This document shows, piece by piece, positions 37,678 to 45,469 of a stretch of 64,000 nt of DNA. The stretch is from Pseudideonella sakaiensis (GTDB lineage Bacteria; Pseudomonadota; Gammaproteobacteria; Burkholderiales; Burkholderiaceae_C), in the NCBI RefSeq assembly GCF_001293525.1, contig NZ_BBYR01000036.1, forward strand, positions 1 through 64,000. The letters are read 5' to 3'. The position numbers were made by a program, and so were the translations under genes. The number at the start of each line of letters is the position of its first letter. Positions within the stretch are counted from its first letter, which is position 1. The notes below the pieces were generated by a model that saw only the letters and a list, made by a program, of their open reading frames with translations, ran no database searches and was not told the DNA's origin.

Positions 37678-40600
37678 GTGGCGTGGATCAGGCGCGGGGC
37701 ATGGGCCCTCGCGATCGTGCTGGGGGGCTGGGGCCTCGCGTGGCTGGCCCTGCCGCCCGTGCTGCGCTGGCAGGGCGAGTCGCGGCTGGCCGAGGCCCTG
37801 GGCCGGCCGGTGCGCATCGACCGTGTCGACGTCCGGCCCTGGCAGCTGGCGCTGACGGTCGAAGGCCTGCGCATCGGCGCGGCGCCGGCGGCGGCGTCTC
37901 CCGCACCCGGGCCGGCCTCCGCGGCGGCCTCGCTGCCGGCCGCAGGCGCGACGGCCGAGCCGCCGGCGCGGGACGCGTCGATCCCGGACGACGCGGCCCT
38001 GCTGCGCATCGACCGGCTGCACCTGGACCTCGCCGCCAGCTCGCTGTGGCAGCGGGCGCCGGTGCTGGAAGCGGTGACGGTCGATGGCCCGGTGCTGCGG
38101 CTGACCCGCCTGGCGGACGGCCGCTACGACATCGACGACCTGATCGCCCGTTTCGCGGCGCCGTCCGCGCCGCCGGCCGCCGGCGCCGAGCCGCTGCGCT
38201 TCGCGCTGCACAACCTGCGGGTGAGCGGCGGCCGGGTGCGCTTCGACGACCGCCCGGCCGGCCGCGTGCACGTGCTGGACGCGATCACGCTCGGCCTGCC
38301 GGCGCTGTCCAACCTGCCGGCCGCGGTGGCGCTGCAGGTCGAGCCCCGGCTCGCCTTCCGACTCGGCGACACCACCTTCGACACCGGCGCCCAGGCCACG
38401 CCCTTCGCCGCGACGCGGCGCGCGACGCTGCAGCTGCGCATGGCGCCGCTGGACCTGAAGCCCTTCCTGCCCTACCTGCCCGCCGACCTGCCGCTGCGCC
38501 CGAGCGCCGGCCGGGTGGATGCGGACCTGAGCCTGGCGATCGCCGCACCGCCCGCGCAGGCGCCGAGCCTCGCGCTGCGCGGCCGCGTCGCGGCCGATGG
38601 GCTCGTGCTGGCGGACCGCCAGGGCCGCACGGTGGCGGACGCCCGCCACCTCGCGCTCGAGCTGAAGGACGTGCAGCCGCTGCAGCGCCGCCTCGCCTTC
38701 GGCACCCTGCAGCTCGACGGCCTGCACCTGCGCGCCACGCGCGACGCGGCCGGGCGCATCGACCTGCTGGCGCTGGCCGGCGGCGGCGCCGCGGACACCC
38801 CGGACGCGCCCGCGCAGGCCGCCGCGCGGCGGGCCAGCGCGGCGGCGAGCGGAGCGGCGAGCGCGGCGGCCGGGGGGGCCGCGAACGCAGCGGCGCCCGG
38901 GTGGCAGTTCAGCCTCGAGCGCGTCCGCGTGGCCGACGCCCGCATCGACTGGCGCGACGCGGCCGTCCGCCCCGCGGCCGCGCTGTCGCTGGCATCGCTG
39001 AGCCTGGACCTCGCGGCGCTGCGCTGGCCGAGCGCAGGCCCCGTGCCGCTGACGCTGGCCGCGACGCTGCACACGCCGGTCGCAGGCGCCGGCGACGCGG
39101 CGCACGCGGCAGGCAGCAGGCCCGCGGCCGGCAACGCGCCCGCGGCCGGCGGCGAGCCCGCGACCGAGGCGCTGGGCCCGGCGCGGGCCCGCTGGCGCGT
39201 CGAGGGCGAGGCCGACGCGCACGCGGCGCGGCTGCGCACCGTGCTCGAGGACCTGCCGCTCGAGCTGCTGCAGCCCTACCTCACGGCGTTCGGCGCCCCG
39301 CGGCTGAGCGGCGGCCTGGCCCTGCGTGGCGCGCTCGACTGGGCCGACGGCGAGGCCCCGCGGCTGCTGCTGACCGCGGACGAGCTGCGGCTGGACCAGT
39401 TCGCGCTGCGGCCGGCCGCCGCCGAGGGCGAGGGCGCCCCGGGCCCGGCACGCGCGCCCCGCCCGCGCGGCGCGATGCCGTCCGGACGCGCCGCGGAGCC
39501 GCCGCTCGCCAGCCTCGGTCGCCTCACGCTGCAGGACCTGCGGGTCGACCTGCCCGCCCGCCGGCTGGACCTGGCCCGCGTGGCGCTGCAGGCGCCGCGG
39601 GCCGCGCTGCAGCGCGACGCCGACGGGCGCTGGAACCTGGCGCTGGCCCTGCCGCCCCCGGCGGACCCCGCGGCGGCAACCGCCCCCGGCGCCCCGGCGA
39701 CGGCCGGCGCCGCGCCTGCAGCGCCCGCATCGACGAGCCAGGCGCCGGCCGCGGCCCGGTCGGCCGCGCCGGCCGCGCCCTGGCGCATCGCGGTCCGCGA
39801 GACGCAGCTGGAGGGCGGCGAGCTGAGCCTCGTGGACGCCGGGCCGACCGGCGCGGACGAGCCGGTGCGCGTCGCGCTGGCCGGCCTGCGGCTCGACGCA
39901 CGCGGCATCGCCTGGCCCCCGTCCACGACCGCGCCCCCGGTCGCGCTGAAGCTCGCGGCCCGGCTCGGCGCCCCGCTGCCGGCCGGCGAACGCGGACCGC
40001 TGCCCGGCCGCGTCGCGTGGGACGGCACGCTGGCGCTGCAGCCGCTGGCGGTGCGCGGCCGCCTGCAGGCCGAGCGGCTGCCGCTGCACCTCGCCGCCCC
40101 CTACCTCGGCGACGCGCTGCCGGTGGTGCTGCGCCATGCGGAGGCCGGCTACCAGGGCGAGCTGCGCTGGCAGCAGGGCCCCGACGGCGGCACGCTGCGC
40201 AGCCAGGGCGACGCGCGGCTGGCCGACGTGCAGCTGCTCGCCCGCCGCGGCGACGCGCGCGGCGACGTCGGCGCCGGCGACGAGCTGCTCAGCTGGCAGC
40301 GCCTCGCGCTCGATGGCCTGGCGCTGGAACGCGCGCCCGGCGCCGCCCCGGCGATCACGCTGCGCGAGGCCACGCTGGCGAGCTTCTATGCCCGCCTCGT
40401 CGTGTCGGAGCAGGGCCGCTTCAACCTGCAGGACCTGGGCGCCTCGCCCGCGGCGGCGGCGGCCTCGGGGGCGGCGGCCTCGGGGGCGGCGGGCACAGCG
40501 GGCACAGCGGGAGCTGCGGGTGCTGCGGGTGCTGCGGGTGCTGCAGGCGCTGTGGGCGCAGCGGGCGCGGCAGACACGGCGGACGGGGCGGGCGATGGCC

Positions 40601-42066
40601 GCCCGGCCGGGCTCCCGCCACGGCCCGTCGAAGCGGATCGCCAGGTCGCGGGGCAGGGGCCGGGGCCGGGGCGGGCGACGGTGGCCTCCCCCGCGCCTGC
40701 GGCGTCGGCTTCTGCCGCCGCGTCCCCGGCGCCGTCGGCGTCCACGGCGGCGCCGGCAGCCGCGCCGCCGGTGATCGCGGTCGGCGGCGTCCGCCTGCTC
40801 GATGGCCGGGTCGACTTCACCGACCGCTTCATCCGCCCGAACTACAGCGCCGCGCTGAGCGACCTGAACGGCCGGCTCGGCGCCTTCCGCTCCGGCACCC
40901 GCGAGATGGCCGAGCTGGAACTGCGCGGCCGCGCCGCCGGCACCGCGCAGCTGGAGGTGAGCGGCCGCCTCAACCCGACCGCGGACCCGCTCGCGCTCGA
41001 CATCCGGGCCCGCGCGACCGACCTCGAGCTGGCGCCGCTGTCGCCCTATGCCGGCAAGTACGCCGGCTACGCGATCGAACGCGGCAAGCTCAGCATGGAC
41101 CTGGCCTACCGCATCGATCCCGACGGCACGCTGGACGCGCGCAACCAGGTGGTGCTGAACCAGCTGACCTTCGGCGAGCGCATCCCCTCGCCGCAGGCCA
41201 CCCAGCTGCCGGTGCTGCTCGCGGTGGCGCTGCTGAAGGACCGGAACGGCGTGATCGACATCGACCTGCCGGTCAGCGGCTCGGTCAACGACCCGAAGTT
41301 CAGCGTCGGCGGCCTGGTCCTGAAGCTGATCCTCAACCTGCTGGGCAAGGCGCTGAGCGCGCCCTTCTCGCTGCTCGCCGGCGGCGGCAGCGGCCCGGAC
41401 CTGAGCCAGGTCGAGTTCGAGCCCGGCACCGCTCGGCTCGCGCCGTCCGGCGTGGCGGCGCTCGACAAGGTCGCGCGTGCGCTCACCGACCGCCCCGCGC
41501 TCACGCTGACGGTGACCGGCGCCGCGGACGCTGCCGCCGAGGAGGCCGCCTGGCGCCGCGCGGCGCTGGACGCGCGCCTGCAGGGCGAGTGGCGCCGCGA
41601 GCAGGCCCGTGCCGCGCCCGCCGGTGGCACCAACCGGGCCCTGTCGGGCCCCGGTCCGGCGCCTGCGGGCCCTCGTGCGCAGGCCGTGGCCGCGGCGGCT
41701 TCCGCGGCGCCGACCCAGCCCGCGCCCGCCGGCCCGGAGGCGCCGCCGCCGATCCCACCGGCCGAGCGCGAGCGGCTGCTGCGCGCGCTCTACCGCCAGA
41801 CGGCGCTGCCGGACAAGCCGAAGAACCTGATCGGCCTGCCGAAGGACCTCCCTGCCGCGGAGATGGAGGCCCGGCTGCTCGCCGCGCCGTCACCCGGCGA
41901 CGACGCGATGCGCGAGCTCGCGCTGCAGCGCGGCCTTGCGGTGCGCGACGCGCTGGTGGCGCGCGGGCTGCCCGGCGCCCGGCTCTTCCTCGCCGCGCCG
42001 AAGCTCCAGCCGCCCGGCGGCGGCGCGTGGACGCCGCAGGCCCGGCTCAGCCTGGCCGTGCCCTGA
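37678..42066 (+). CDS. Giant DUF748/AsmA-like membrane-anchored protein
   Basis: A 1462-residue protein with one N-terminal membrane helix (WALAIVLGGWGLAWLALPP) and a long periplasmic part. The start GTG at 37678 is chosen because GGGAGGG lies five bases upstream; a GTG two codons earlier overlaps it. AsmA/DUF748 repeats are seen in LGRPVRIDRVDVRPWQLALTVEGL and PYLTAFGAPRLSGGLALRGALDW. Near the C-terminus, LSPYAGKYAGYAIERGKLSMDLAYRIDP precedes an OmpA-like piece (VEFEPGTARLAPSGVAALDKVA). AsmA-like proteins bridge inner and outer membranes for phospholipid traffic. The linkers are strongly Ala/Gly/Pro-rich and include a tandem-repeat tract. Confidence 0.9.
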   Translation: MAWIRRGAWALAIVLGGWGLAWLALPPVLRWQGESRLAEALGRPVRIDRVDVRPWQLALTVEGLRIGAAPAAASPAPGPASAAASLPAAGATAEPPARDASIPDDAALLRIDRLHLDLAASSLWQRAPVLEAVTVDGPVLRLTRLADGRYDIDDLIARFAAPSAPPAAGAEPLRFALHNLRVSGGRVRFDDRPAGRVHVLDAITLGLPALSNLPAAVALQVEPRLAFRLGDTTFDTGAQATPFAATRRATLQLRMAPLDLKPFLPYLPADLPLRPSAGRVDADLSLAIAAPPAQAPSLALRGRVAADGLVLADRQGRTVADARHLALELKDVQPLQRRLAFGTLQLDGLHLRATRDAAGRIDLLALAGGGAADTPDAPAQAAARRASAAASGAASAAAGGAANAAAPGWQFSLERVRVADARIDWRDAAVRPAAALSLASLSLDLAALRWPSAGPVPLTLAATLHTPVAGAGDAAHAAGSRPAAGNAPAAGGEPATEALGPARARWRVEGEADAHAARLRTVLEDLPLELLQPYLTAFGAPRLSGGLALRGALDWADGEAPRLLLTADELRLDQFALRPAAAEGEGAPGPARAPRPRGAMPSGRAAEPPLASLGRLTLQDLRVDLPARRLDLARVALQAPRAALQRDADGRWNLALALPPPADPAAATAPGAPATAGAAPAAPASTSQAPAAARSAAPAAPWRIAVRETQLEGGELSLVDAGPTGADEPVRVALAGLRLDARGIAWPPSTTAPPVALKLAARLGAPLPAGERGPLPGRVAWDGTLALQPLAVRGRLQAERLPLHLAAPYLGDALPVVLRHAEAGYQGELRWQQGPDGGTLRSQGDARLADVQLLARRGDARGDVGAGDELLSWQRLALDGLALERAPGAAPAITLREATLASFYARLVVSEQGRFNLQDLGASPAAAAASGAAASGAAGTAGTAGAAGAAGAAGAAGAVGAAGAADTADGAGDGRPAGLPPRPVEADRQVAGQGPGPGRATVASPAPAASASAAASPAPSASTAAPAAAPPVIAVGGVRLLDGRVDFTDRFIRPNYSAALSDLNGRLGAFRSGTREMAELELRGRAAGTAQLEVSGRLNPTADPLALDIRARATDLELAPLSPYAGKYAGYAIERGKLSMDLAYRIDPDGTLDARNQVVLNQLTFGERIPSPQATQLPVLLAVALLKDRNGVIDIDLPVSGSVNDPKFSVGGLVLKLILNLLGKALSAPFSLLAGGGSGPDLSQVEFEPGTARLAPSGVAALDKVARALTDRPALTLTVTGAADAAAEEAAWRRAALDARLQGEWRREQARAAPAGGTNRALSGPGPAPAGPRAQAVAAAASAAPTQPAPAGPEAPPPIPPAERERLLRALYRQTALPDKPKNLIGLPKDLPAAEMEARLLAAPSPGDDAMRELALQRGLAVRDALVARGLPGARLFLAAPKLQPPGGGAWTPQARLSLAVP
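40450..40600. repeat. Ala/Gly microsatellite tract inside the DUF748 gene
   Basis: Short tandem units run through this stretch: GCGGCCTCGGGG twice, GGCACAGCG twice, and GCTGCGGGT three to four times. They encode repeats of AAASG, GTA and GAA. All units are multiples of three, so copy changes preserve the frame. The tract is an interdomain linker. Confidence 0.9.
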
Positions 42067-42116
42067 CCCCGCCCGACGCCCCCGGACGCCCTGGCTCCCA
42101 ACCCCCGCCCCGCCCC

Positions 42117-42935
42117 ATGACCACCCCCGACGCGAACCTGCCACCCGCCCCGCTCGAGGCCTGGCTGCCCGCCCTCGTCGCCCTGGCGCGCGAGGCCGGC
42201 GCGCTGACCCTGCAGTGGTACGCGCCCGACTGCGCCCACGTGGACAAGGCCGACGGCTCCCCGGTGACCGCGGCCGACGGCGCGGCCGAGGCCCTGATCG
42301 CCGCGGGCCTGCAGCGCCTCGCGCCCGAGCTGCCGCTGGTGGCCGAGGAGGCCGCCTCGGCCGGCCCGGTGCCGGCCGAAGCCTGCCTCGGCCGGCCCTG
42401 GTGGCTGGTCGACCCGCTCGACGGCACGCGCGAGTTCCTCGCGCGCAACGGCGAGTTCACCGTCAACATCGCCCTCGTCGAGGCCGGGCGGCCGGTGCTC
42501 GGCGTCGTCGTCGCGCCGGCGCTGGACCAGGCCTGGTGGGGCGCCGAAGGCCTGGGCGCCTGGGCCGCCGAGGGCGGCGGCCCCGCGCGGCCGATCGCGG
42601 TGCGCCGCCTGCCGCCCGAGGGCCTCACCGTGCTGGGCAGCCGCTCGCACGGCAACGACGCCGCGCTCGACGACTACCTGCGCGGCCGCCGCGTCGCGGC
42701 CCGGGCGGTCGCCGGCTCCTCGCTGAAGTTCTGCCGGCTGGCGGAGGGCCGCGCCGACCTCTACCCGCGCTTCGGCCGCACCATGGCCTGGGACACCGCG
42801 GCCGGCCATGCCGTGCTGCGGGCCGCCGGCGGCGAGCTGCGCCGGCTCGACGGCACGCCGCTGCGCTATGCGGCGGACGCGCTGGAGAACCCCGCCTTCG
42901 TCGCCCACGGCGACGCGGCCGCCTGGCGCGCCTGA
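42117..42935 (+). CDS. cysQ: 3'(2'),5'-bisphosphate nucleotidase
   Basis: Mg-dependent phosphatase hydrolysing 3'-phosphoadenosine-5'-phosphate, the by-product of sulfate assimilation, to AMP. The 272-residue inositol-monophosphatase-fold product has LVAEEAAS (metal-binding Glu pair), WWLVDPLDGTREFL (DPxDGT motif), GSSLKFCRLAEGRADLYPRF and the C-terminal AWDTAAGHAVLRAAGG (WDxAAG). Length fits CysQ. The ATG at 42117 is 50 bases after the DUF748 stop. A nine-base tandem repeat follows its stop. Confidence 0.95.
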   Translation: MTTPDANLPPAPLEAWLPALVALAREAGALTLQWYAPDCAHVDKADGSPVTAADGAAEALIAAGLQRLAPELPLVAEEAASAGPVPAEACLGRPWWLVDPLDGTREFLARNGEFTVNIALVEAGRPVLGVVVAPALDQAWWGAEGLGAWAAEGGGPARPIAVRRLPPEGLTVLGSRSHGNDAALDDYLRGRRVAARAVAGSSLKFCRLAEGRADLYPRFGRTMAWDTAAGHAVLRAAGGELRRLDGTPLRYAADALENPAFVAHGDAAAWRA

Positions 42936-42940
42936 CGAGG

Positions 42941-42983
42941 CCGCTCAGCCGCTCAGCCGCTCAGCCGCTCAGCCGCTCAGCCG
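42941..42983. repeat. Nine-base tandem repeat at the cysQ/MOSC convergence
   Basis: About 4.8 copies of CCGCTCAGC lie between the cysQ stop and the end of the convergent MOSC gene. On the minus strand each copy contains an in-frame TGA, so the MOSC gene ends with a series of stop codons nine bases apart. The first stop, at 42979-42977, is the functional one. Confidence 0.95.
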
Positions 42984-43552
42984 CCGGCGCGGTCGCGGCG
43001 GGCCCGCCACAGTTCCGCCACCGAGATCTCGCGCGGCCCCGGGTGCAGGATCGCCACCTGGCCGGCGGCCAGCGTGCCAGGCCGGCGCACCCGCAGCGCA
43101 TAGCCGCACCAGCCGCTCTGCCGGGCCAGCCGGCCCGCCTGCGCGAAGCCGAGCCGCGCCGAGAAGCCGGGGTCGGGCTCGCGCGGCTCGCCGACCGCCA
43201 GCGCGCAGTCCGGGAACTCGAGCACATCGCCGAACCAGGCCCGGCTTTCGGGCAGGCCCTCGAGCAGCAGCTGCTCGCCGAGCAGACCCGCCGGCAGCGG
43301 CGCGCCCCACGCGGCCGCGCCGGCCTGGGCGCGCACGGTCTGCCAGAACGGCAGGTGCTCGGCCGGCAGCGCCCAGAGCGTGGCGGCGGCCGGGACGACG
43401 AGGCCGGCGGCATCGAGCCCGCCCGTCGCGTCCGGCCCGGGCCGCGCATCCGCGGCGACCGGCCCGGGGGCGGCGCCCGGCGCGGCCGGATCGGCCCCGC
43501 CCACGGCGGGCGTCGGCGGCCGCACCAGCGCACGGAGGCGGATCGGCGTCAT
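42977..43552 (-). CDS. MOSC-domain protein
   Basis: A 191-residue protein whose C-terminal two-thirds is a MOSC beta-barrel: LLGEQLLLEGLPES (the GENL-like block), FGDVLEFPDCALAVGEPREPD, then ARLGFAQAGRLARQSGWCGYALRVRRPGTLAAGQVAILHP in pieces. The conserved Cys of this block (QSGWCGYALRV) is typical of MOSC enzymes handling sulfur or the molybdenum cofactor, as in YiiM/MOCO sulfurase C-domains. The N-terminal 50 residues are Ala/Pro-rich and not conserved. Converges on cysQ; no functional link is evident. Substrate unknown; YiiM-like N-hydroxylated compound reduction is one possibility. Confidence 0.8.
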   Translation of the reverse strand: MTPIRLRALVRPPTPAVGGADPAAPGAAPGPVAADARPGPDATGGLDAAGLVVPAAATLWALPAEHLPFWQTVRAQAGAAAWGAPLPAGLLGEQLLLEGLPESRAWFGDVLEFPDCALAVGEPREPDPGFSARLGFAQAGRLARQSGWCGYALRVRRPGTLAAGQVAILHPGPREISVAELWRARRDRAGG

Positions 43553-43592
43553 GGGCAGTCGCGGGCCGGCGGCGGGCGGGCGGCGGCGCGCA

Positions 43593-44450
43593 TCACCGGC
43601 CCGGCGCCAGGCCGCCCGGCCGCCCGCGCGGAAGCTCCCGCGTCGATGCGGGGTCGGCCGCGCAGCGCGGCGCCAGCAGGCCCCGGTCCAGCCACTGTGC
43701 CCACAACGGCCGCCAGGCGGGCCAGTCGTGGCCGCCGGGCACGCTGAAGCCGCGGTCGCCGAGCAGCGCCGCGGCGACGCGCTGGGCGCCCGCGAACCGG
43801 TCCTCGCGGCCATGGCCGAGGAAGAGGCGGGCGGTGTCACCGCCGGCCAGCATGCGCCAGACCTCGCGCTCGAGGTCGTCGTCCTGGCCCGGGCGCGGCG
43901 GCGGCACGTCGGCCCGCCAGCGCCGCGGGCCGCCGGCGTCGCCGATCTCCTTCAACAGGCTGCGCCGCCCGAGGTAAGGCGCCACCGCGAGCACGCCATC
44001 GACCTCGCCGGGGTGGCGCGCCGCGCAGCCCAGCGCGCCGAAGCCCCCGAGCGAGATGCCGGCCAGCCAGACCCGCGCATAGCCCGCGGCCCGCGCCGGC
44101 ACGAGCACGTCCTCCCGCAGGCGCTGCAGGATGCTGCGTTCCAGGTAGTAGCCCGGGTGCGCATCCACCAGCCAGGCGTCGGCGGCCAGGCGGCGCTCGT
44201 CGTGCAGCGCGCGGATCCAGCCCTCGTCGACGAACTCCCGTGGCGCGCTGAGCGCGCCCGGCAGCAGCACCACCAGCGTGTCGGCCCGGCACGGCGCGGC
44301 GAGCCGCGTGACGGCCATCGGTACCCGCGTGGGCGGCGCACGCAGGCCAGCGCAGCCCGGCAGCGTCGCGGCCGCGGCCAGGCCGGCGGCCGCGGCGAGC
44401 AGGCGGCGGCGGGGCGGGCGGGGCGGCGGGGCGATCGACACGGCGGGCAT
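43593..44450 (-). CDS. Alpha/beta-hydrolase (esterase-like), probable lipoprotein
   Basis: A 285-residue exported hydrolase. The N-terminus has consecutive arginines, a hydrophobic stretch and a lipobox-like LPGC (RRRLLAAAAGLAAAATLPGC), so it is either a lipoprotein or Tat-exported. The fold shows VVLLPGALSAP with the oxyanion region, GISLGGFGALGCAARHP with the nucleophile Ser, FLGHGREDRF with a probable acidic residue, and PGGHDWPAWRPLW with the catalytic His. The pattern resembles putative esterases of the esterase D/XynZ type. Divergent from the lipoprotein gene at 44503. Substrate unknown. Confidence 0.82.
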   Translation of the reverse strand: MPAVSIAPPPRPPRRRLLAAAAGLAAAATLPGCAGLRAPPTRVPMAVTRLAAPCRADTLVVLLPGALSAPREFVDEGWIRALHDERRLAADAWLVDAHPGYYLERSILQRLREDVLVPARAAGYARVWLAGISLGGFGALGCAARHPGEVDGVLAVAPYLGRRSLLKEIGDAGGPRRWRADVPPPRPGQDDDLEREVWRMLAGGDTARLFLGHGREDRFAGAQRVAAALLGDRGFSVPGGHDWPAWRPLWAQWLDRGLLAPRCAADPASTRELPRGRPGGLAPGR

Positions 44451-44502
44451 GGAACAGCCCCGGATGCTAGCGGGCCGGCCCGCCTTCGCTATCGTCGGCG
44501 GC

Positions 44503-45450
44503 ATGTCGTGCCCCCTCGTCCCTGCGCCTCCGCGTCCGCGCCACCGCGGCAATCCGCCGCCCGCCGCGCCGGCGGACGCGCTCCGCTCCGCTGCCCGGCG
44601 GCGCCTGCTCGGCGCGGCGGCCGCCGTGCCACTGGCCGGCTGCGCCTCGCTGCTGCCCATCGGCGAGCCGGCGTCCGCCACCGACCCCGGGGCCGCGGCG
44701 CTGCTCGCCGAAAGCGCCGACGCGCACGGGCTGGCCGCCTTCCGCACGCTGGGCGACCTCAGCGTGTCCTACGACGGCCGCTGGCGGCCACTGATCGACC
44801 GGCTGCAGCCGGTGCTGGTCGACCGGGGGCACCGCCGGACGAGCCAGGAGCGGCTGCTGCTGGCCGAGGGCCGGATTGGCCAGAGCCACCGCGGCCCGGC
44901 GGGCACCAAGCACGTGCGGCGCGACCCGGACGGCGTGGCCGTGTGGTTCGACGGCGAGGCCAGCACCGACCGCGACGTGCTCGACGCCGCGGCGCTGGTG
45001 GCCGATGCCTACCGGCTGTTCCTGCTCGGCCCGCTCGCGCTGGCCGGGCGGCCGCTGCCGATGCGCCGCGCCGGCGGCGAGACCGTCGACGGCGCCGCCT
45101 GCGAGCTCGTCGATGTCTGGCTGCGCCCCGGCCTGGGCCGCGTCGCACGGGACCGGCTGACGCTGGCGATCGACCGTCGCACGCGCCGGATGCGCCGCCT
45201 GCGCTTCACGCTCGAGGGCCTGCGCAGCACCCAGGGCGCGGTGGCCAAGGTGGACTGCTTCGAGTTCGTGGAGCGCCACGGCGTGGCCTGGCCGACCCGC
45301 TTCCACGAGCGCCTGCGGCGCCCGATCCCCGGCCTGCCGGTGCACGACTGGACGCTCACCGGCCTGGACGCCGACCGCGGCCTGGACGCGGCGATGCTGG
45401 GCGGCCCGGGCTTCAGCGGCCTCGCGCAGGTGCCGGCGGCGCCGTTGTAG
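44503..45450 (+). CDS. Hypothetical lipoprotein with LolA/DUF6503-like fold
   Basis: A 315-residue exported protein. The signal region ends RRRLLGAAAAVPLAGCAS, a clear lipobox. The mature part begins ALLAESADAHGLAAFRTLGDLSVSYDGRW and includes HRRTSQERLLLAEGRIGQSHRG, VAVWFDGEASTDRDVLDAAALVADAYRLFLLGPL and LTLAIDRRTRRMRRLRFTLEG. The repeated beta-strand pattern of a substance-dependent threshold (does the sample lose material) resembles LolA/LppX-like outer-membrane lipoprotein folds; this is a structural guess. Divergent from the esterase-like gene and convergent with the kinase gene. A CTATCG hexamer 12 bases before the ATG could be its -10. Confidence 0.7.
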   Translation: MSCPLVPAPPRPRHRGNPPPAAPADALRSAARRRLLGAAAAVPLAGCASLLPIGEPASATDPGAAALLAESADAHGLAAFRTLGDLSVSYDGRWRPLIDRLQPVLVDRGHRRTSQERLLLAEGRIGQSHRGPAGTKHVRRDPDGVAVWFDGEASTDRDVLDAAALVADAYRLFLLGPLALAGRPLPMRRAGGETVDGAACELVDVWLRPGLGRVARDRLTLAIDRRTRRMRRLRFTLEGLRSTQGAVAKVDCFEFVERHGVAWPTRFHERLRRPIPGLPVHDWTLTGLDADRGLDAAMLGGPGFSGLAQVPAAPL

Positions 45451-45469
45451 CGGCCCGCGGGCGGCGGCG

